Assembly: GCA_029580855.1 (NCBI GenBank)
Contig: JAKPQH010000205.1
Location: forward strand, 62,001 to 126,000
Direction of reading: 5' to 3'
Length of the DNA stretch: 64,000 nucleotides
DNA from: a bacterium
Lineage (GTDB): Bacteria > Methylomirabilota > Methylomirabilia > Methylomirabilales > 2-02-FULL-66-22
The first letter of the stretch is position 1, and each line of letters begins with the position of its first letter. The notes under the pieces were generated by a model. That model was not told the origin of the DNA. It saw nothing but the letters and a program-made list of their open reading frames with translations, and did no database searches. Below are positions 48,381 through 60,177 of the stretch, in pieces. The translations under genes and the position numbers were made by a program.

Positions 48381-49565
48381 ATGACGGACTATGACGTGGT
48401 TGTCGTGGGTGCCGGCCCCGCGGGATCCACCGCGGCCCGTACGTTGGCCCAGGGCGGAGCGCGGGTGTGCCTGGTGGACAAGGCTCGCTTCCCTCGGCCA
48501 AAGCCCTGCGGCGGTGCGCTGTCCCCGCGGACGCTTCGTCACCTCCCGTCCGGCTTTGAAAAACTCGTGCGGGCGCACGTCCGGCGCGCCGTGTTCACGT
48601 TCCGGTCGGGGAAGCCCTTCGAAGTTGTTTCGGCGACCCCCATGGGGTACATGGTGTGCCGGGACGAGTTCGATGCCTGGCTCAAGGCGCGCGCCGAGGA
48701 GGCCGGGGTCTTGGTCCGGGAAGGCATGTCTGTGCGCACCGTCGAAGACACGGGTGCGAGGATCACGGTGCGGGCGGGCGGCGAGGTGTTCTCGGCGTCC
48801 ACCGTCATCGGAGCCGACGGCGCGAACAGCCTGGTGGCCGCACGGCTCCTTCCCGCCCGCCCGCCCGCCCGCTACATGGCGCTGGAGGCCGAGGTCCCCC
48901 AGGACGGCCACCCCCTGGACGAGACGGTCCTGGTCGATGTGGGGGCCTACCCCGGCGGATACGCCTGGGCCTTTCCGAAAGGGGATCGGGTCAACGTCGG
49001 GGTGATGGTGCAATACCCCGGGCGGAGGGGGCTCCGCGCGGCCTTCGCCGCGTTTGTCGCCCAACAACCCGCGCTGCCCGCGGTCGCGGCGAGGAGCCAA
49101 AGGGTCGCGCCGGTCGCGGCGCCGGGCTCGAAGCCTGTGCCGTGTTGCAGGCCCGCCGTGCTGCTGGTCGGCGATGCGGCCCACCTGGCCGATCCCTTCC
49201 TGGGGGAGGGAATCTATTACGCCGTGCGCAGCGGCCGGCTGGCGGCCAGCGCGGTGCTCCAGGGCGCCGGCGGAACGGAGACCGCGGTGCGGTACGCCAA
49301 TTCCATCGAAGCGCAGGTCTGGCCCGACCTGATCGCGGCCTCCCGGGTGGCCTCTCTGTTCCACCGGATGCCTCGCTGGTGGCACCATCTCTTGTCGTTG
49401 ATGCCCGGTTCCCTCTCGGAAGTCGTCGGGGTCCTGGCAGGCGACCAGACCTACGCGGGGTTGCTGCGCCGGATCGTTGAGCGAGTCGATGCCCAGGCGG
49501 GGCGGTGGGTTCGGAGGCGGTTGGGCGGCCAGGGGAAGGGCGGGCCGGAGGTCGACGGGGCGTAG
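48381..49565 (+). CDS. Geranylgeranyl-reductase-family FAD-dependent oxidoreductase
   Basis: 394 residues of the GGR/PHBH flavoprotein group. N-terminal Rossmann motif [33 protein letters not shown] (typical of the GGR family), then the late FAD motif [23 protein letters not shown]-terminal helical tail is present. Members reduce prenyl double bonds of chlorophyll, menaquinone or lipids; the substrate here is unknown. ATG 48381 is preferred; TTG 48378 is in frame. copA starts 13 nt downstream. Confidence 0.85.
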   Translation: MTDYDVVVVGAGPAGSTAARTLAQGGARVCLVDKARFPRPKPCGGALSPRTLRHLPSGFEKLVRAHVRRAVFTFRSGKPFEVVSATPMGYMVCRDEFDAWLKARAEEAGVLVREGMSVRTVEDTGARITVRAGGEVFSASTVIGADGANSLVAARLLPARPPARYMALEAEVPQDGHPLDETVLVDVGAYPGGYAWAFPKGDRVNVGVMVQYPGRRGLRAAFAAFVAQQPALPAVAARSQRVAPVAAPGSKPVPCCRPAVLLVGDAAHLADPFLGEGIYYAVRSGRLAASAVLQGAGGTETAVRYANSIEAQVWPDLIAASRVASLFHRMPRWWHHLLSLMPGSLSEVVGVLAGDQTYAGLLRRIVERVDAQAGRWVRRRLGGQGKGGPEVDGA

Positions 49566-49578
49566 GGGGTTCTGTGAC

Positions 49579-52134
49579 ATGGGGGACAGAGCGACGGCGC
49601 GTGCGACGCGCCGTCTGGACTTCGCCATCCACGGGATGAGTTGCGCGTCGTGCGTGGGCACCGTCGAGCGCGCGCTGGCCGCGGTTCCCGGCGTGCACGA
49701 GGTAGCCGTGAATCTGGCCACCGAACGGGGAAGCGTCCGCTACGACCCCGACGTGGCCGACCCCGCCGCCGTGGTCCGGGCGGTGGCCGACGCCGGCTAC
49801 GCGCCGGCGATCGAGAAGGTGGCGCTTCCCGTCGGTGGGATCTCGTGTGCGTCGTGCGTGGCCGCCATCGAGCAGGCGCTGCGGAAGACGCCGGGTGTCG
49901 TCTCGGCGACGGTGAATTTTGCCACCAACATCGCCACCGTGGAGTTCGCTCCCGCCAGCGCAACGCCGGCGGACCTTCGGCGCGCCGTGCGCGACGCGGG
50001 GTACGAGCCGCTGGACGCGGTCGACGGCGGCTCCGCCGCCGACCACGAGCGGGCGGCGCGCCAACGGGAGGTCGGCATCCTCAAGCGCAAGCTGGCGTCG
50101 GGCGCTCTCCTGACCGCGCCGGTCGTCCTGGGCAGCATGCACCACTGGTTCCCGTGGGCGCCGGCGTTCCTCCGCAGCTTCTGGGTCCAGCTTGCGCTCA
50201 CCACGCCGGTGCAGTTCTGGGTGGGGGCGCAATTCTATCGGGGCGCCTGGGCGGCCCTCAAACACAAGACCTCCGACATGAACACGCTCATCGCCGTGGG
50301 GACGTCGGCGGCTTACTTCTCCAGCCTGGCGATGACTATCGCCCCGGACTTCTTCCGGGCTCGGGGGATCACGCCCGCGGCGCACTACGAGACGGCCGCG
50401 GTGATCGTCACCTTGATCCTGTTGGGCCGGTTCCTGGAGGCCGCCGCCCGCGGGCGGGCGTCGGAGGCGATGAAGCGGCTCATGGGGCTGCGGGCCAAGA
50501 CCGCGCGCGTCGTACGGGACGGGACGGATATCGACGTTCCGGTGGACGAGGTGCGGATCGGAGATCTGGTGATCGTGCGGCCCGGCGAGAAGGTTCCGGT
50601 GGACGGCATCGTCCGCGAAGGCGCCTCGGCCGTGGACGAGTCCATGCTGACGGGGGAAAGCCTTCCGGTGGAAAAACGGCCGGGCGACCCCGTGGTAGGG
50701 GCGACGCTGAACAAGACCGGCGCGTTCCGCTTCGAGGCGACCAAGGTGGGGAAGGACACGGTCCTCGCGCAGATCGTCCGGATGGTGGAAGAGGCGCAGG
50801 GCTCCAAGGCTCCCATCCAGCGCCTGGCCGATTACGTCGCCAGCATCTTCGTGCCCAGCGTGATCGGGGTCGCCGTGCTGACGTTTCTCGCCTGGTGGAT
50901 CTTCGGACCCGAACCGGCGCCGCTCTACGCCCTGCTGAACTTCGTGGCGGTCCTGATCATCGCCTGTCCCTGTGCGCTCGGCCTGGCCACCCCGACGGCG
51001 ATCATGGTGGGGACGGGGAAGGGGGCCGAGCTCGGCATCCTGATCCGCAGCGGCGAGAGCCTGGAGACGGCGCACCGGGTGCGCACCGTCGTCCTGGACA
51101 AGACGGGAACGCTGACCAAGGGGGAGCCCCAGGTCACGGATGTCGTGCCGAGCGCCGCGGCGGCAACGCTCCGAGCCGCGAGCCCCGCCCGCCAGGCAGA
51201 CGGGCGCGAGCCGCGACGGCCGGGTCCAGGGTCGTCAGGGCTCGACGCGAACCCCGCGGAGATTCTGCAGCTGGCGGCGTCGCTGGAACAAGGGTCAGAG
51301 CATCCGGTGGGGGAGGCGATCGTCCGGCGGGCGAAGGCGGAAGGTCTGGCGCTCTCCGATGTCCAGGCGTTCCAGGCGGTTCCCGGGCGCGGGGTGCGCG
51401 GACGCGTGGGCGGTCGGGCCGTTCTCCTCGGGAACGCCCGGTTCCTGGCGGAGTCCGGCGTCGAGGCCGGAGAGCTGGCGGCCGCGGCGACCGCGATGGC
51501 CGCGGACGGGAAGACGCCCATGTTTGTTGCCGTGGACGGCGTGCCGGTGGGGTTGATCGCCGTCGCCGACACGCTGAAGGACAGCTCGGCGCGCGCGGTT
51601 CGCGCGCTGCGTCGTCTTGGAATCGCGGTGGTCATGCTCACGGGGGACAACGGGCGCACGGCGGCCGCCATCGCCAAGCAGGCGGGAATCGACCGCGTCC
51701 TGGCCGAGGTCTTGCCCGACCGGAAGGCGGAGGAGATCCGGCGCCTGCAAGCCGAAGGGGCGGCCGTGGCCATGGTGGGCGATGGGATCAATGACGCCCC
51801 GGCGCTGGCGCAGGCGGATGTGGGCATCGCCATCGGCACGGGGACGGACGTGGCCATGGAGGCCTCGGACGTCACGCTGATCCGCGGCGATCTGACCGGG
51901 GTCGCCGTCGCCATCGAGCTCAGCCAGCGCACGCTGCGGACGATCAAGCAGAACCTCTTCTGGGCGTTTGCCTACAATGTGCTGGGCATCCCAGTGGCGG
52001 CCGGCGTCCTCTACCCCGTGTTCGGGATACTGCTGGATCCCATGCTGGCGTCCGCGGCCATGGCGCTCTCCTCCGTTTCCGTGGTGAGCAATTCGCTGCG
52101 GCTGCGCCGCTTCCGCCCGCGGCTTGCCGCATAG
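49579..52134 (+). CDS. copA: Copper-type P1B ATPase CopA with two HMA domains
   Basis: 851 residues. Two N-terminal heavy-metal domains (GMSCASC near residue 20 and GISCASC near 90), then eight helices, the CPC metal site in [16 protein letters not shown], the phosphorylation motif [18 protein letters not shown] (HP motif), and [16 protein letters not shown]. It exports Cu(I). A ~40-residue low-complexity insert (Ala/Arg/Pro/Gly) follows the phosphorylation motif, before the nucleotide-binding domain. Start ATG 49579 is in an operon with the flavoprotein gene 13 nt upstream. Confidence 0.95.
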   Translation: MGDRATARATRRLDFAIHGMSCASCVGTVERALAAVPGVHEVAVNLATERGSVRYDPDVADPAAVVRAVADAGYAPAIEKVALPVGGISCASCVAAIEQALRKTPGVVSATVNFATNIATVEFAPASATPADLRRAVRDAGYEPLDAVDGGSAADHERAARQREVGILKRKLASGALLTAPVVLGSMHHWFPWAPAFLRSFWVQLALTTPVQFWVGAQFYRGAWAALKHKTSDMNTLIAVGTSAAYFSSLAMTIAPDFFRARGITPAAHYETAAVIVTLILLGRFLEAAARGRASEAMKRLMGLRAKTARVVRDGTDIDVPVDEVRIGDLVIVRPGEKVPVDGIVREGASAVDESMLTGESLPVEKRPGDPVVGATLNKTGAFRFEATKVGKDTVLAQIVRMVEEAQGSKAPIQRLADYVASIFVPSVIGVAVLTFLAWWIFGPEPAPLYALLNFVAVLIIACPCALGLATPTAIMVGTGKGAELGILIRSGESLETAHRVRTVVLDKTGTLTKGEPQVTDVVPSAAAATLRAASPARQADGREPRRPGPGSSGLDANPAEILQLAASLEQGSEHPVGEAIVRRAKAEGLALSDVQAFQAVPGRGVRGRVGGRAVLLGNARFLAESGVEAGELAAAATAMAADGKTPMFVAVDGVPVGLIAVADTLKDSSARAVRALRRLGIAVVMLTGDNGRTAAAIAKQAGIDRVLAEVLPDRKAEEIRRLQAEGAAVAMVGDGINDAPALAQADVGIAIGTGTDVAMEASDVTLIRGDLTGVAVAIELSQRTLRTIKQNLFWAFAYNVLGIPVAAGVLYPVFGILLDPMLASAAMALSSVSVVSNSLRLRRFRPRLAA

Positions 52135-52511
52135 AGATCCCGCCGCCCGTCCCCTGTGGCCGCCGGGTCTCGCGCCCCCGCCCGGTCCGCCACCCGCAGG
52201 GTGGCTTGCCCCCGCGATAAAGGCGCGAGAGGGTCAGCGGAACCCCGCGGGCGGCCGCTTGGGTCTCCGCACCCGCGTCCAGCAGGCACCGACGATCGGT
52301 GCTCGGGGAGGACTCGCGCCGGGGGATCCCGCCCGCGATCCGGGCGAGCGCCGAGGCGATCCATGGGTCGCCCGTCGAACATGAATGAAGAGAAAGGTCT
52401 GGGGTCCGGCCGTGAGGCCGGCGATGACGAGGCGCAGCCCGGGGGATCGGATGCCGAACGCCGGGGATCTTCTGGGCCACCACCAGGGCGGCCGCCGCGG
52501 CGCGCAACCGG
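52135..52511. other. Convergent intergenic region
   Basis: Between copA and the PanE-like gene, which converge. GC-rich with short inverted repeats (for example GCACCG/CGGTGC near 52287), but I see no stem with a T-tract on either strand and no gene with a ribosome binding site. Confidence 0.5.
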
Positions 52512-53546
52512 TCAGAGGTACGCTCGCAAGAGCTGGAGGTTGGCCGGGCTCTGGGCCAGGTCGCCGGTCTCCAAACGGCGCGTGACCGCGACGATGGCCT
52601 CGTTCATGGGCGTCGGCACCCCGACCTCCCGGCCCTTGCGCGTCACGTAGCCGTTCAGGTAATCCACCTCGGTGCGGCGTCCCTTGAGGATGTCCTGGAG
52701 GAGGGATGGGCGTCCGGCTCCCACGCTCGCGCTGCGCTCCACCCACAGGGCGCGCAGCCCGTCCAGGCCCACCCCGCGCGCCCCGTCGAGGTAGGCCTGC
52801 GCGGGGATTCCGCCCACCGGCTCCACCTGCACCCCCAGCGCCCGGGCAACCGCCAGCGCCTCGCCCGCAATCCGGACGGTGAACCCGAAGACGTCGGGGT
52901 GTTCCCGCATCTCCGCGTTGTTCATTCCGGTGATGCCCGCGAGGGCGTTCGCCATGCAGTTGACCGTGAGCTTGGCCCATCGCTCCCCCCACAGGTTGGT
53001 CGTGGCGTGGGTCGGGCCCGCGGGACCGAGAAGCGCGACCAGTTCCTGCAGTCGGGATGTCATCAGCCCATTCAACTCGCCCACGGCGAACGAGGGGCGC
53101 GCGGACGAACTGGTGCGGGTGACGTGGCCCGGCGCGTACAGGCCGGCGCCGACGGTGACGACGCAGCCGAGGGTACGCGTGTGCCCGACGATCGGGGCCA
53201 GCCGGTCTTCGTTGATGCCGTTCTGGGCCGAGACCAGGACACCGGACGGCTTGAGGTGCGGCTCGATGAAGGTCGCCGCCCAGACGCTGTCGTAGGATTT
53301 CACGCACAGGAACACGGCGTCGTATTGCTCGCGGCGCATGCCGACTTCCCCCAGGTGCACGGCCTTCACCGTGACCGTGAAGGCCTCGTCCCGCGCGGTG
53401 ACCTGGAGGCCGGCGCGCCGCATGGCGTCGACATGGGCGGGCCACGGGTCGATGAGCGTGATATCGCGGCCCGCGCGCGTGAGGTACGCGCCGATGGTGC
53501 TCCCGATGGCCCCTGCGCCGAGGACCGCCAGCGTTTCGAACGCCAC
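52512..53546 (-). CDS. 2-dehydropantoate 2-reductase-like (PanE/ApbA family) oxidoreductase
   Basis: 344 residues. The N-terminus LAVLGAGAIGSTIGAYLTRAG is the NADP-binding Rossmann motif, LCVKSYDS and VSAQNGINEDRLAPIVG are family stretches, and KLTVNCMANALAGITG carries the catalytic Lys. GTG 53546 has GGAGAGGAGG upstream and is the start. Members include ketopantoate reductase and paralogues acting on other 2-keto acids; with no pan genes nearby, the substrate is uncertain. Confidence 0.85.
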   Translation of the reverse strand: MAFETLAVLGAGAIGSTIGAYLTRAGRDITLIDPWPAHVDAMRRAGLQVTARDEAFTVTVKAVHLGEVGMRREQYDAVFLCVKSYDSVWAATFIEPHLKPSGVLVSAQNGINEDRLAPIVGHTRTLGCVVTVGAGLYAPGHVTRTSSSARPSFAVGELNGLMTSRLQELVALLGPAGPTHATTNLWGERWAKLTVNCMANALAGITGMNNAEMREHPDVFGFTVRIAGEALAVARALGVQVEPVGGIPAQAYLDGARGVGLDGLRALWVERSASVGAGRPSLLQDILKGRRTEVDYLNGYVTRKGREVGVPTPMNEAIVAVTRRLETGDLAQSPANLQLLRAYL

Positions 53547-53712
53547 CGTGTGCCTCCTCTCCGACCCCGGAGCGCCGCGGCCCCGCCGTGCCCTCCACGG
53601 ATTTCCCTTTGCCGCGGCTGGCCTGCGCCGGCGAGGAGCATGTCGCAAGACGGGTGCCGTGTCAAGGGTGGACGTCGAACCCGCCGCCGGCGCCGGCCAG
53701 AGGTGACGGCGG

Positions 53713-53741
53713 TTGGATGCGCCACGAGGATGTGGTAGGCT
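53713..53741 (+). promoter_or_regulatory. Promoter for the first zinc-ribbon receiver gene
   Basis: TTGGAT (53713-53718), a 17-nt spacer, TAGGCT (53736-53741), 39 nt before the start at 53781. Confidence 0.4.
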
Positions 53742-53780
53742 GTAGCCGGACCGTCAGTCGTGAGAGAGGAGAATGCGGCC

Positions 53781-54308
53781 ATGAGTCGGCGCGTCACCTG
53801 CCCCAAGTGCCAAACCGACCACACGGTGGAGGCGTTGCACGACGCGGCCCGGCGCGTGGTGTGGTGTCGGAGCTGCCGTCATCCCTTCAAACTGGACGCG
53901 GACGCCGCGGCCGCCCCCTCGGCGGTGAAGATCCTCTGGATCGACGACGACCGGCTCCTTTTGACCTTTGGCAAAGACGCCCTCGACCGCGTCGGGTACC
54001 AGACCCTCACCGCCGCCGACGGCGCTTCGGGTATCGCAACGGCGCAACACGAGCGCCCGGATCTGATCATACTCGACGTACTGATGCCCAACATCGACGG
54101 GTACGAGATCTGTCGGCGAATGCGCGCCGACCCGGCGCTGAAAGACACGCCGATCCTTCTCCTGACCGCGCTGGAGGAACGCATGGTGGACCTGTGGGGG
54201 CGTGAGGCCGGGGCGACCTTCAGCATGAGCAAGCCCTCCCGCCCCGAGCACATCGTCAGCATCATCGAGTGGATGTTGTGCTCGAAGCTGGACCCGCCCG
54301 ACGGCTGA
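53781..54308 (+). CDS. Zinc-ribbon + receiver-domain protein, copy 1
   Basis: 175 residues. C7-x2-C10 and C29-x2-C32 form an MJ0042-like zinc ribbon; a receiver domain follows at about 55-170 with the acidic triad (IDDDRLLL), phospho-acceptor Asp in LIILDVLMP, the Thr in LLLTAL and the Lys in MSKPS, all intact. No output domain and no histidine kinase nearby. First of three paralogues (others at 56240 and 59516), all with the same Cys spacing. ATG 53781 with GAGAGGAG upstream. Likely a single-domain response regulator whose ribbon mediates protein contact. Confidence 0.85.
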   Translation: MSRRVTCPKCQTDHTVEALHDAARRVVWCRSCRHPFKLDADAAAAPSAVKILWIDDDRLLLTFGKDALDRVGYQTLTAADGASGIATAQHERPDLIILDVLMPNIDGYEICRRMRADPALKDTPILLLTALEERMVDLWGREAGATFSMSKPSRPEHIVSIIEWMLCSKLDPPDG

Positions 54309-54589
54309 GGGGGCGCCGGTCGGTGGGTTCGGGCGAACCCCGACGGCCACCGCACCGTCACACCGGCCGGCGGGACCCCCGCTGACGCGGGAGACGGGCG
54401 GGTCTTTCGCGACGGACCGGAGCCCGCGGGTCAGCGCCGCTGCCCCAACGGATTGGCGTTGCCGTTGATGTCCGAGGACGATCCGTTGCCGCCGCTCCGC
54501 GACCGACCGTCACGCGCGACGGCACAAGCCGGTCCCAGCGGGCGCAGGGCGCCGGACCCGGCCGTGTGCCGGTTCTGGTGGAGATGATC

Positions 54590-54964
54590 ATGTCGACCGG
54601 AAATCCCTCGATGCCGGAGACCGATCCCGAGATCACGGCGGTCTCCGACCGTCTCATGGTCCTGCTCGGCCAGGTGCTGGTCGAGGAGGGGGAGAAGGCT
54701 CGGACGGAGGGGGGCCGGATGCTCGCGTGGCAGTTCGGGGCGCTCGACGCCCTGATCAAGCACCTGGCCCACGCGCTCGCCGGATGCGTCACGATGCTGC
54801 GGGGGCAAAATCCAAGCCCAAAGGACTTCGTGGTCTTTCGCCGCCGCGTGTTCAAGCAGCTGCGACCGGCGGTCCAGGCGCTGATAAACGCCGAATTGTC
54901 GAAGGCGGCGACAAAACGCGATGTCCCGTGGCCGAGCGGGGACGAGCGGGCCGGACACGCCTGA
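54590..54964 (+). CDS. Small helical protein of unknown function
   Basis: 124 residues from ATG 54590 (GGTGGAG upstream). Predominantly helical with ALDALIKHLAHALAG and a basic C-terminal half. No signal peptide or recognised motif. It is co-directional with the receiver gene, 281 nt downstream, and converges on the 120-aa gene. Called on the ribosome binding site and on a protein-like composition only. Confidence 0.5.
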   Translation: MSTGNPSMPETDPEITAVSDRLMVLLGQVLVEEGEKARTEGGRMLAWQFGALDALIKHLAHALAGCVTMLRGQNPSPKDFVVFRRRVFKQLRPAVQALINAELSKAATKRDVPWPSGDERAGHA

Positions 54965-55181
54965 CGGCAAGACCATGCGTCGCGTCCAGCCGCACGGCGC
55001 GCGGCTGCGTGCGGGCCCTTTCCTCCGCCACCCCGGGCGTCTTTCGAACACCGGCAGCGCTGCGCGGCGGGCCCGCGCGGGCTCCCGTAACGCCCGAAGG
55101 GACCGGCCCTGCGCGGCGGGCCCATCGGCGGCCGCAAGGCGGCGGGATGCGACCGGTGTTGGCGGGCAGCCAATTCCAAGG

Positions 55182-55544
55182 TCACGTCGCGGGAGGCGTG
55201 ACGGCACTCTCTTCCGGGTTGACAACGACGAACGTGTAGCGCGAGGGGCCCGGGGCCGAGTTCCTCGGATGTCGCCGGTCCTCTCCTCGCTCCTCACAGG
55301 CACGCGACTGCGCCCATTGCCATCGCCCCCCGTGCCGCCTGTCCAGGACGATGTCGACACCGGCGATGCCCGTGAACAGCTGTCGCAGGTGCCGCCACAG
55401 GTCGGGTTGTTCCCGGGACACGACGATCAGGTAGCGCGGTCGGCGTGTCTCTGGCTTTCCCGCGGAAGACATCCTCGCGCCGTGCCCGTGTGCTGAGCCC
55501 TCTGGCAACGCGAGAGGGATTCCCGCGGCTTCATCGACCACCAT
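55182..55544 (-). CDS. 120-aa protein with LDRR/ERR basic motif
   Basis: A probable real gene: ATG 55544 has AGGAGG 6 nt upstream. Core YLIVVSREQPDLWRHLRQLF (residues 38-57) then VDIVLDRRHGGR (63-74) and an ERGEDRR block (85-91), ending in a beta-like tail. I recall similar small proteins in related GC-rich genomes as conserved hypotheticals. The LDRR-x-G-x-R plus E-R-R-type pattern recurs in the bactofilin at 56857. Function unknown. Confidence 0.65.
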   Translation of the reverse strand: MVVDEAAGIPLALPEGSAHGHGARMSSAGKPETRRPRYLIVVSREQPDLWRHLRQLFTGIAGVDIVLDRRHGGRWQWAQSRACEERGEDRRHPRNSAPGPSRYTFVVVNPEESAVTPPAT

Positions 55545-56239
55545 CGCGTGCCTCCTGATCCGCCTGCCGTGTGTGTCGAGCCCCGACCCAACGGGGGCCT
55601 GTTCCGCGGGTCGGACAGTGTCGTCGGCGCGATCGCGGTGTTCGGGTGATTGCGGACGGGATCCGGACGCGCCGTTCCCGCTTCAAAGGGGCCGCCTCCG
55701 CTCCAAAAAGCATACCGCGTGCCTGGGCGAGAAGGAACGGCGCGGAAGCGAACTTCAACTTCCCAACTATTCGCCGTTATTGTGCGATTCCCCCCGGTCC
55801 GGCTCCAACGGGCGCCCCGCGCTCGGCGGTGGGGTCCCCGGAAAACCGTAAGCTTTGTGGACATCCCGAAAACCGCCAAAGGCGGCAAGTACGCATCAGT
55901 GCGAGGTGCGGTTCGTTTGTCGGCCTGTAAAGCAATCCGACACGATCCGGCGGAGAGAGGATGATATGCCGCCCCGCCTCCGTCCGCGCGAAATGGGGGT
56001 GATGCTCGATGACGGCCTTTGTGGTAGGATCTCGCGGCCGGTCGGCGGCCGGGTCCGCTCCGGCGCCGCGTGCGGACGGGCGCGGCGGATCACGGAACCG
56101 TTTTCAATCTTTGGAGGACACACCCCCCAAGGGGCGACACGCGCCGCGGGCGGGGAAGGCGGCGACGGGTTTTGCGGTGGTCGGGGGGACACACTCCAGA
56201 GCGGCCGTGACGACCGGCCGGACAAGAGGGGGAGCGCGC
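55545..56239. other. Long noncoding region upstream of the second receiver gene
   Basis: About 700 nt with no credible gene. It holds a CCGCC-AAA-GGCGG hairpin near 55875 followed by other GC-rich palindromic stretches, and a possible -10-like TAGGAT at 56025-56030 without a good -35. An ATG near 55964 with GAGAGAGG upstream opens a frame of low protein quality. Confidence 0.4.
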
Positions 56240-56788
56240 ATGGCCCGGAAAGGTTACTGTCCCCATTGCCGATCGGTGCAGCCGCTGGGAGAATATGAGG
56301 AAGACGGCCAGTCGGGCCTCTGGTGCAGGACGTGTCGGAATCCCATGGAGGTGTCCTACATCGAGAAGCCGGCGGCCGGTCCCCGTCGCTTTACCGTCCT
56401 GTGCATCGACGATGACCGCATCGTCCTCAGTTTCTGCAGCGACGCCCTCGAGAAGGAGGGCTTTCACACGCTCGTGGCCGATGATGGCGCCGCGGGCGTC
56501 GAGACGGCCAAGCGGGAACGGCCCGACCTCATTCTTCTGGATGTCATGATGCCGAGGATGACCGGGCTGGAGGCGTGCCGCCTCATGCGCGCCGAGCCGA
56601 CGCTCAGGGATACGCCGATCGTCCTCTTGACGGCATCGGACGATCCGGAGCTCGGCTTGAAAGCGCAGCAGGCGGGTGCAACGGCGAGCATGCGAAAGCC
56701 TTTTGGCTCCGCCAACATCATCGGCGCCGTCGAGCAGGCATTGGGCCGCCGGATCGACCCGTCCAAACCACGGGCGTGGCATCCATGA
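56240..56788 (+). CDS. Zinc-ribbon + receiver-domain protein, copy 2
   Basis: 182 residues; C7-x2-C10 and C29-x2-C32 as in copies 1 and 3. Receiver: CIDDDRIVLSF (acidic pocket), LILLDVMMPRMTG (phospho-acceptor Asp), VLLTAS (Thr), MRKPFG (Lys), all intact. ATG 56240 has GAGGGGGAG upstream; the open frame upstream is not protein-like. A short tail of ~10 residues follows the receiver. Confidence 0.85.
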   Translation: MARKGYCPHCRSVQPLGEYEEDGQSGLWCRTCRNPMEVSYIEKPAAGPRRFTVLCIDDDRIVLSFCSDALEKEGFHTLVADDGAAGVETAKRERPDLILLDVMMPRMTGLEACRLMRAEPTLRDTPIVLLTASDDPELGLKAQQAGATASMRKPFGSANIIGAVEQALGRRIDPSKPRAWHP

Positions 56789-56856
56789 AGACCAGGCCGT
56801 GGGCGACACCGCATGGACACCGTGGTCAGGGTTCCCGCGCGGGTCGCCCCGCCCCT

Positions 56857-57426
56857 CTAACCGAGCCCCTCTCGGGTGAGGCTTGCGGACGGTGCATACC
56901 CTGAAGATGGCGGGGCGGTTGCCTCCGAAGGGCTGAGGGGGACCGGCATCGCGCACGTCCCGTTGAACACGGCGCCCCGCCAAATGGTCAAACGAGGGGT
57001 CCGGATCGTACCGGTGACCTGGCTTGTCTCCAGCAGCTCGACCCACCGTCGCGCCGCGATGTTTCCGCGCACCTGACCGCGAACCTGGAGGCGTTCCACA
57101 CGAATCTCGGCGTCGATTCGCCCGTTTTCACCGATGATGAGGGTCCCGCCGCAGATCAAAGATCCCTCCAGCCGACCGTCGACGCGGAGCGCGCCGCGGA
57201 AATTGACGTCCCCTGTGAATTGGCCGCCTTCGCCCAGGAAGCCGTTAAGCTCGCCGAGTCCGCCGCTTTCCGGGACACGGCGGTCCGCGTGTCGCCGCTC
57301 CTCGCGCACCGCCTCGACTCGCCGGCGCCGCTCTCCTTTTCGACGGTCCAGGACCACCTCGATCTGCCGATGGGCCGCCACGCTGCGGTTCAGCCATCTC
57401 CAAAATTTCGAACCGCGTTCCGCCAT
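56857..57426 (-). CDS. Bactofilin-family protein with N-terminal LDRR/ERR region
   Basis: 189 residues. The C-terminal two-thirds (about 60-155) is a bactofilin/DUF583 right-handed beta-helix, with FTGDVNFRGALRVDGRLEGSL and a repeated Gly/Val/Ile pattern. The N-terminal ~50 residues are unusual: VLDRRKGERRRR (25-36) and ERRHADRR (43-50), a strongly basic region with an Asp-Arg-Arg repeat. ATG 57426. It follows glnS by 48 nt in the same direction, so is likely cotranscribed. Bactofilins polymerise at membranes and can organise cell shape or pili. Confidence 0.85.
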   Translation of the reverse strand: MAERGSKFWRWLNRSVAAHRQIEVVLDRRKGERRRRVEAVREERRHADRRVPESGGLGELNGFLGEGGQFTGDVNFRGALRVDGRLEGSLICGGTLIIGENGRIDAEIRVERLQVRGQVRGNIAARRWVELLETSQVTGTIRTPRLTIWRGAVFNGTCAMPVPLSPSEATAPPSSGYAPSASLTREGLG

Positions 57427-57474
57427 GGTTATTGCGCCTCAACTGCAGCCGGCATCCGATGAGCCCGAGCGACT

Positions 57475-59166
<1,692 letters not shown>

Positions 59167-59348
59167 GGGGTACCTCGTCTCGAAAGCGGATCGGTGCGAG
59201 CGCGGAACATGCGGCGCCGCCGGGGCCGGCGCCTCGTCCCCGCAACGGATGCGCAACCGAGAATGCCGCAACGGCGCCGCGGCTGTCAAGCCGGAAGCGC
59301 GGACGGTTGGGCACCGGATCCGGCCGGCACTGGATTTGCGGCTTCCGA

Positions 59349-59377
59349 TTGACAGGCGCGGATATGTTCGCTAGCTT
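59349..59377 (+). promoter_or_regulatory. Promoter toward the third receiver gene
   Basis: Consensus TTGACA (59349-59354), a 17-nt spacer and TAGCTT (59372-59377). It is 138 nt upstream of the ATG and divergent from glnS. Confidence 0.5.
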
Positions 59378-59515
59378 TCCGCTGACCGAGTTCTCCGTAT
59401 GCGGGCGCGGCGCGCGCGATGATGCCTCCCAGCGCCGACGGCGCGGCGGGCGGCGGGATGCGACTGGGGTTCACCCGGTCCGGTTGCAGCGACCCGCGTC
59501 AGGAAAGGGGAACGG

Positions 59516-60046
59516 ATGGGTTCCACTTTCTTTTGCGCGTATTGCTGTTCGACGCAGGAGCGGTACGAATATCAGGAGGACGGCCGGCGAAAATTCCGCT
59601 GTGCCTCCTGCGGCTCGCCTGTGGAAGGGGGCGGGCTGCGGGAGGAATCCACCTTCTGCCGCCCGAAAGTCCTCTGCATCGACGACGACCGCTTGTTGCT
59701 GGGTTTGGTGAAGGACGCCATCGAGACCCACGGGTTCGAGGCTCTGACGGCGACGGACGGACCGTCGGGTCTGGCGTTGGCCAAGGCCCAGCAGCCTGAC
59801 ATCATCCTGGTCGATGTCATGATGCCCAAGATGAGCGGGTTCGAGGTGTGCCAGCATTTGCGCGCCGACCCGAAGCTGCGGGGAACACCCATTATCATCG
59901 TCACCGCCATGGCCGATCCCGAACTCAAGACCAAGGGCCTCGAGGCCGGTGCCAACCTGGCCATCCCAAAACCGTTCAATCCCACACAGATCATCGTTCT
60001 GATCAAGAAGGCCCTGGAACTGAAAGCCAAAGGGCCGCCGCGGTAG
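59516..60046 (+). CDS. Zinc-ribbon + receiver-domain protein, copy 3
   Basis: 176 residues; the N-terminal four-cysteine ribbon has C7, C10, C29, C32 exactly as in the other two copies (with one extra Cys at 11). Receiver: CIDDDRLLLGL, phospho-acceptor Asp in IILVDVMMPKMSG, Thr in IIVTAM and Lys in IPKPFN, all intact. ATG 59516 with AGGAAAGGGG. A GGCGGCGG / CCGCCGCC hairpin (60053-60071) lies just after the stop. Confidence 0.86.
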   Translation: MGSTFFCAYCCSTQERYEYQEDGRRKFRCASCGSPVEGGGLREESTFCRPKVLCIDDDRLLLGLVKDAIETHGFEALTATDGPSGLALAKAQQPDIILVDVMMPKMSGFEVCQHLRADPKLRGTPIIIVTAMADPELKTKGLEAGANLAIPKPFNPTQIIVLIKKALELKAKGPPR

Positions 60047-60177
60047 CGCCGCGGCGGCGGATCCCGCCGCCCCGGGCCGTGTTTTCCGGGCCCGACCCGG
60101 GCGGGCCGAAATGTGCGCCCGCAGACCACGACCACGGGCGCGGCCTCGGATCGACGACACCACAGAGAGAGCTCGCC

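Noticed and set aside
52385..52585. 66-codon plus ORF in the copA/PanE gap
   Set aside because: It runs into the PanE-like gene, has no ribosome binding site and no protein-like pattern.
54431..55360. 309-codon minus ORF over the 124-aa gene
   Set aside because: Low-complexity Arg/Ser/Pro-rich, no ribosome binding site, and the opposite-strand ORF reads more like protein.
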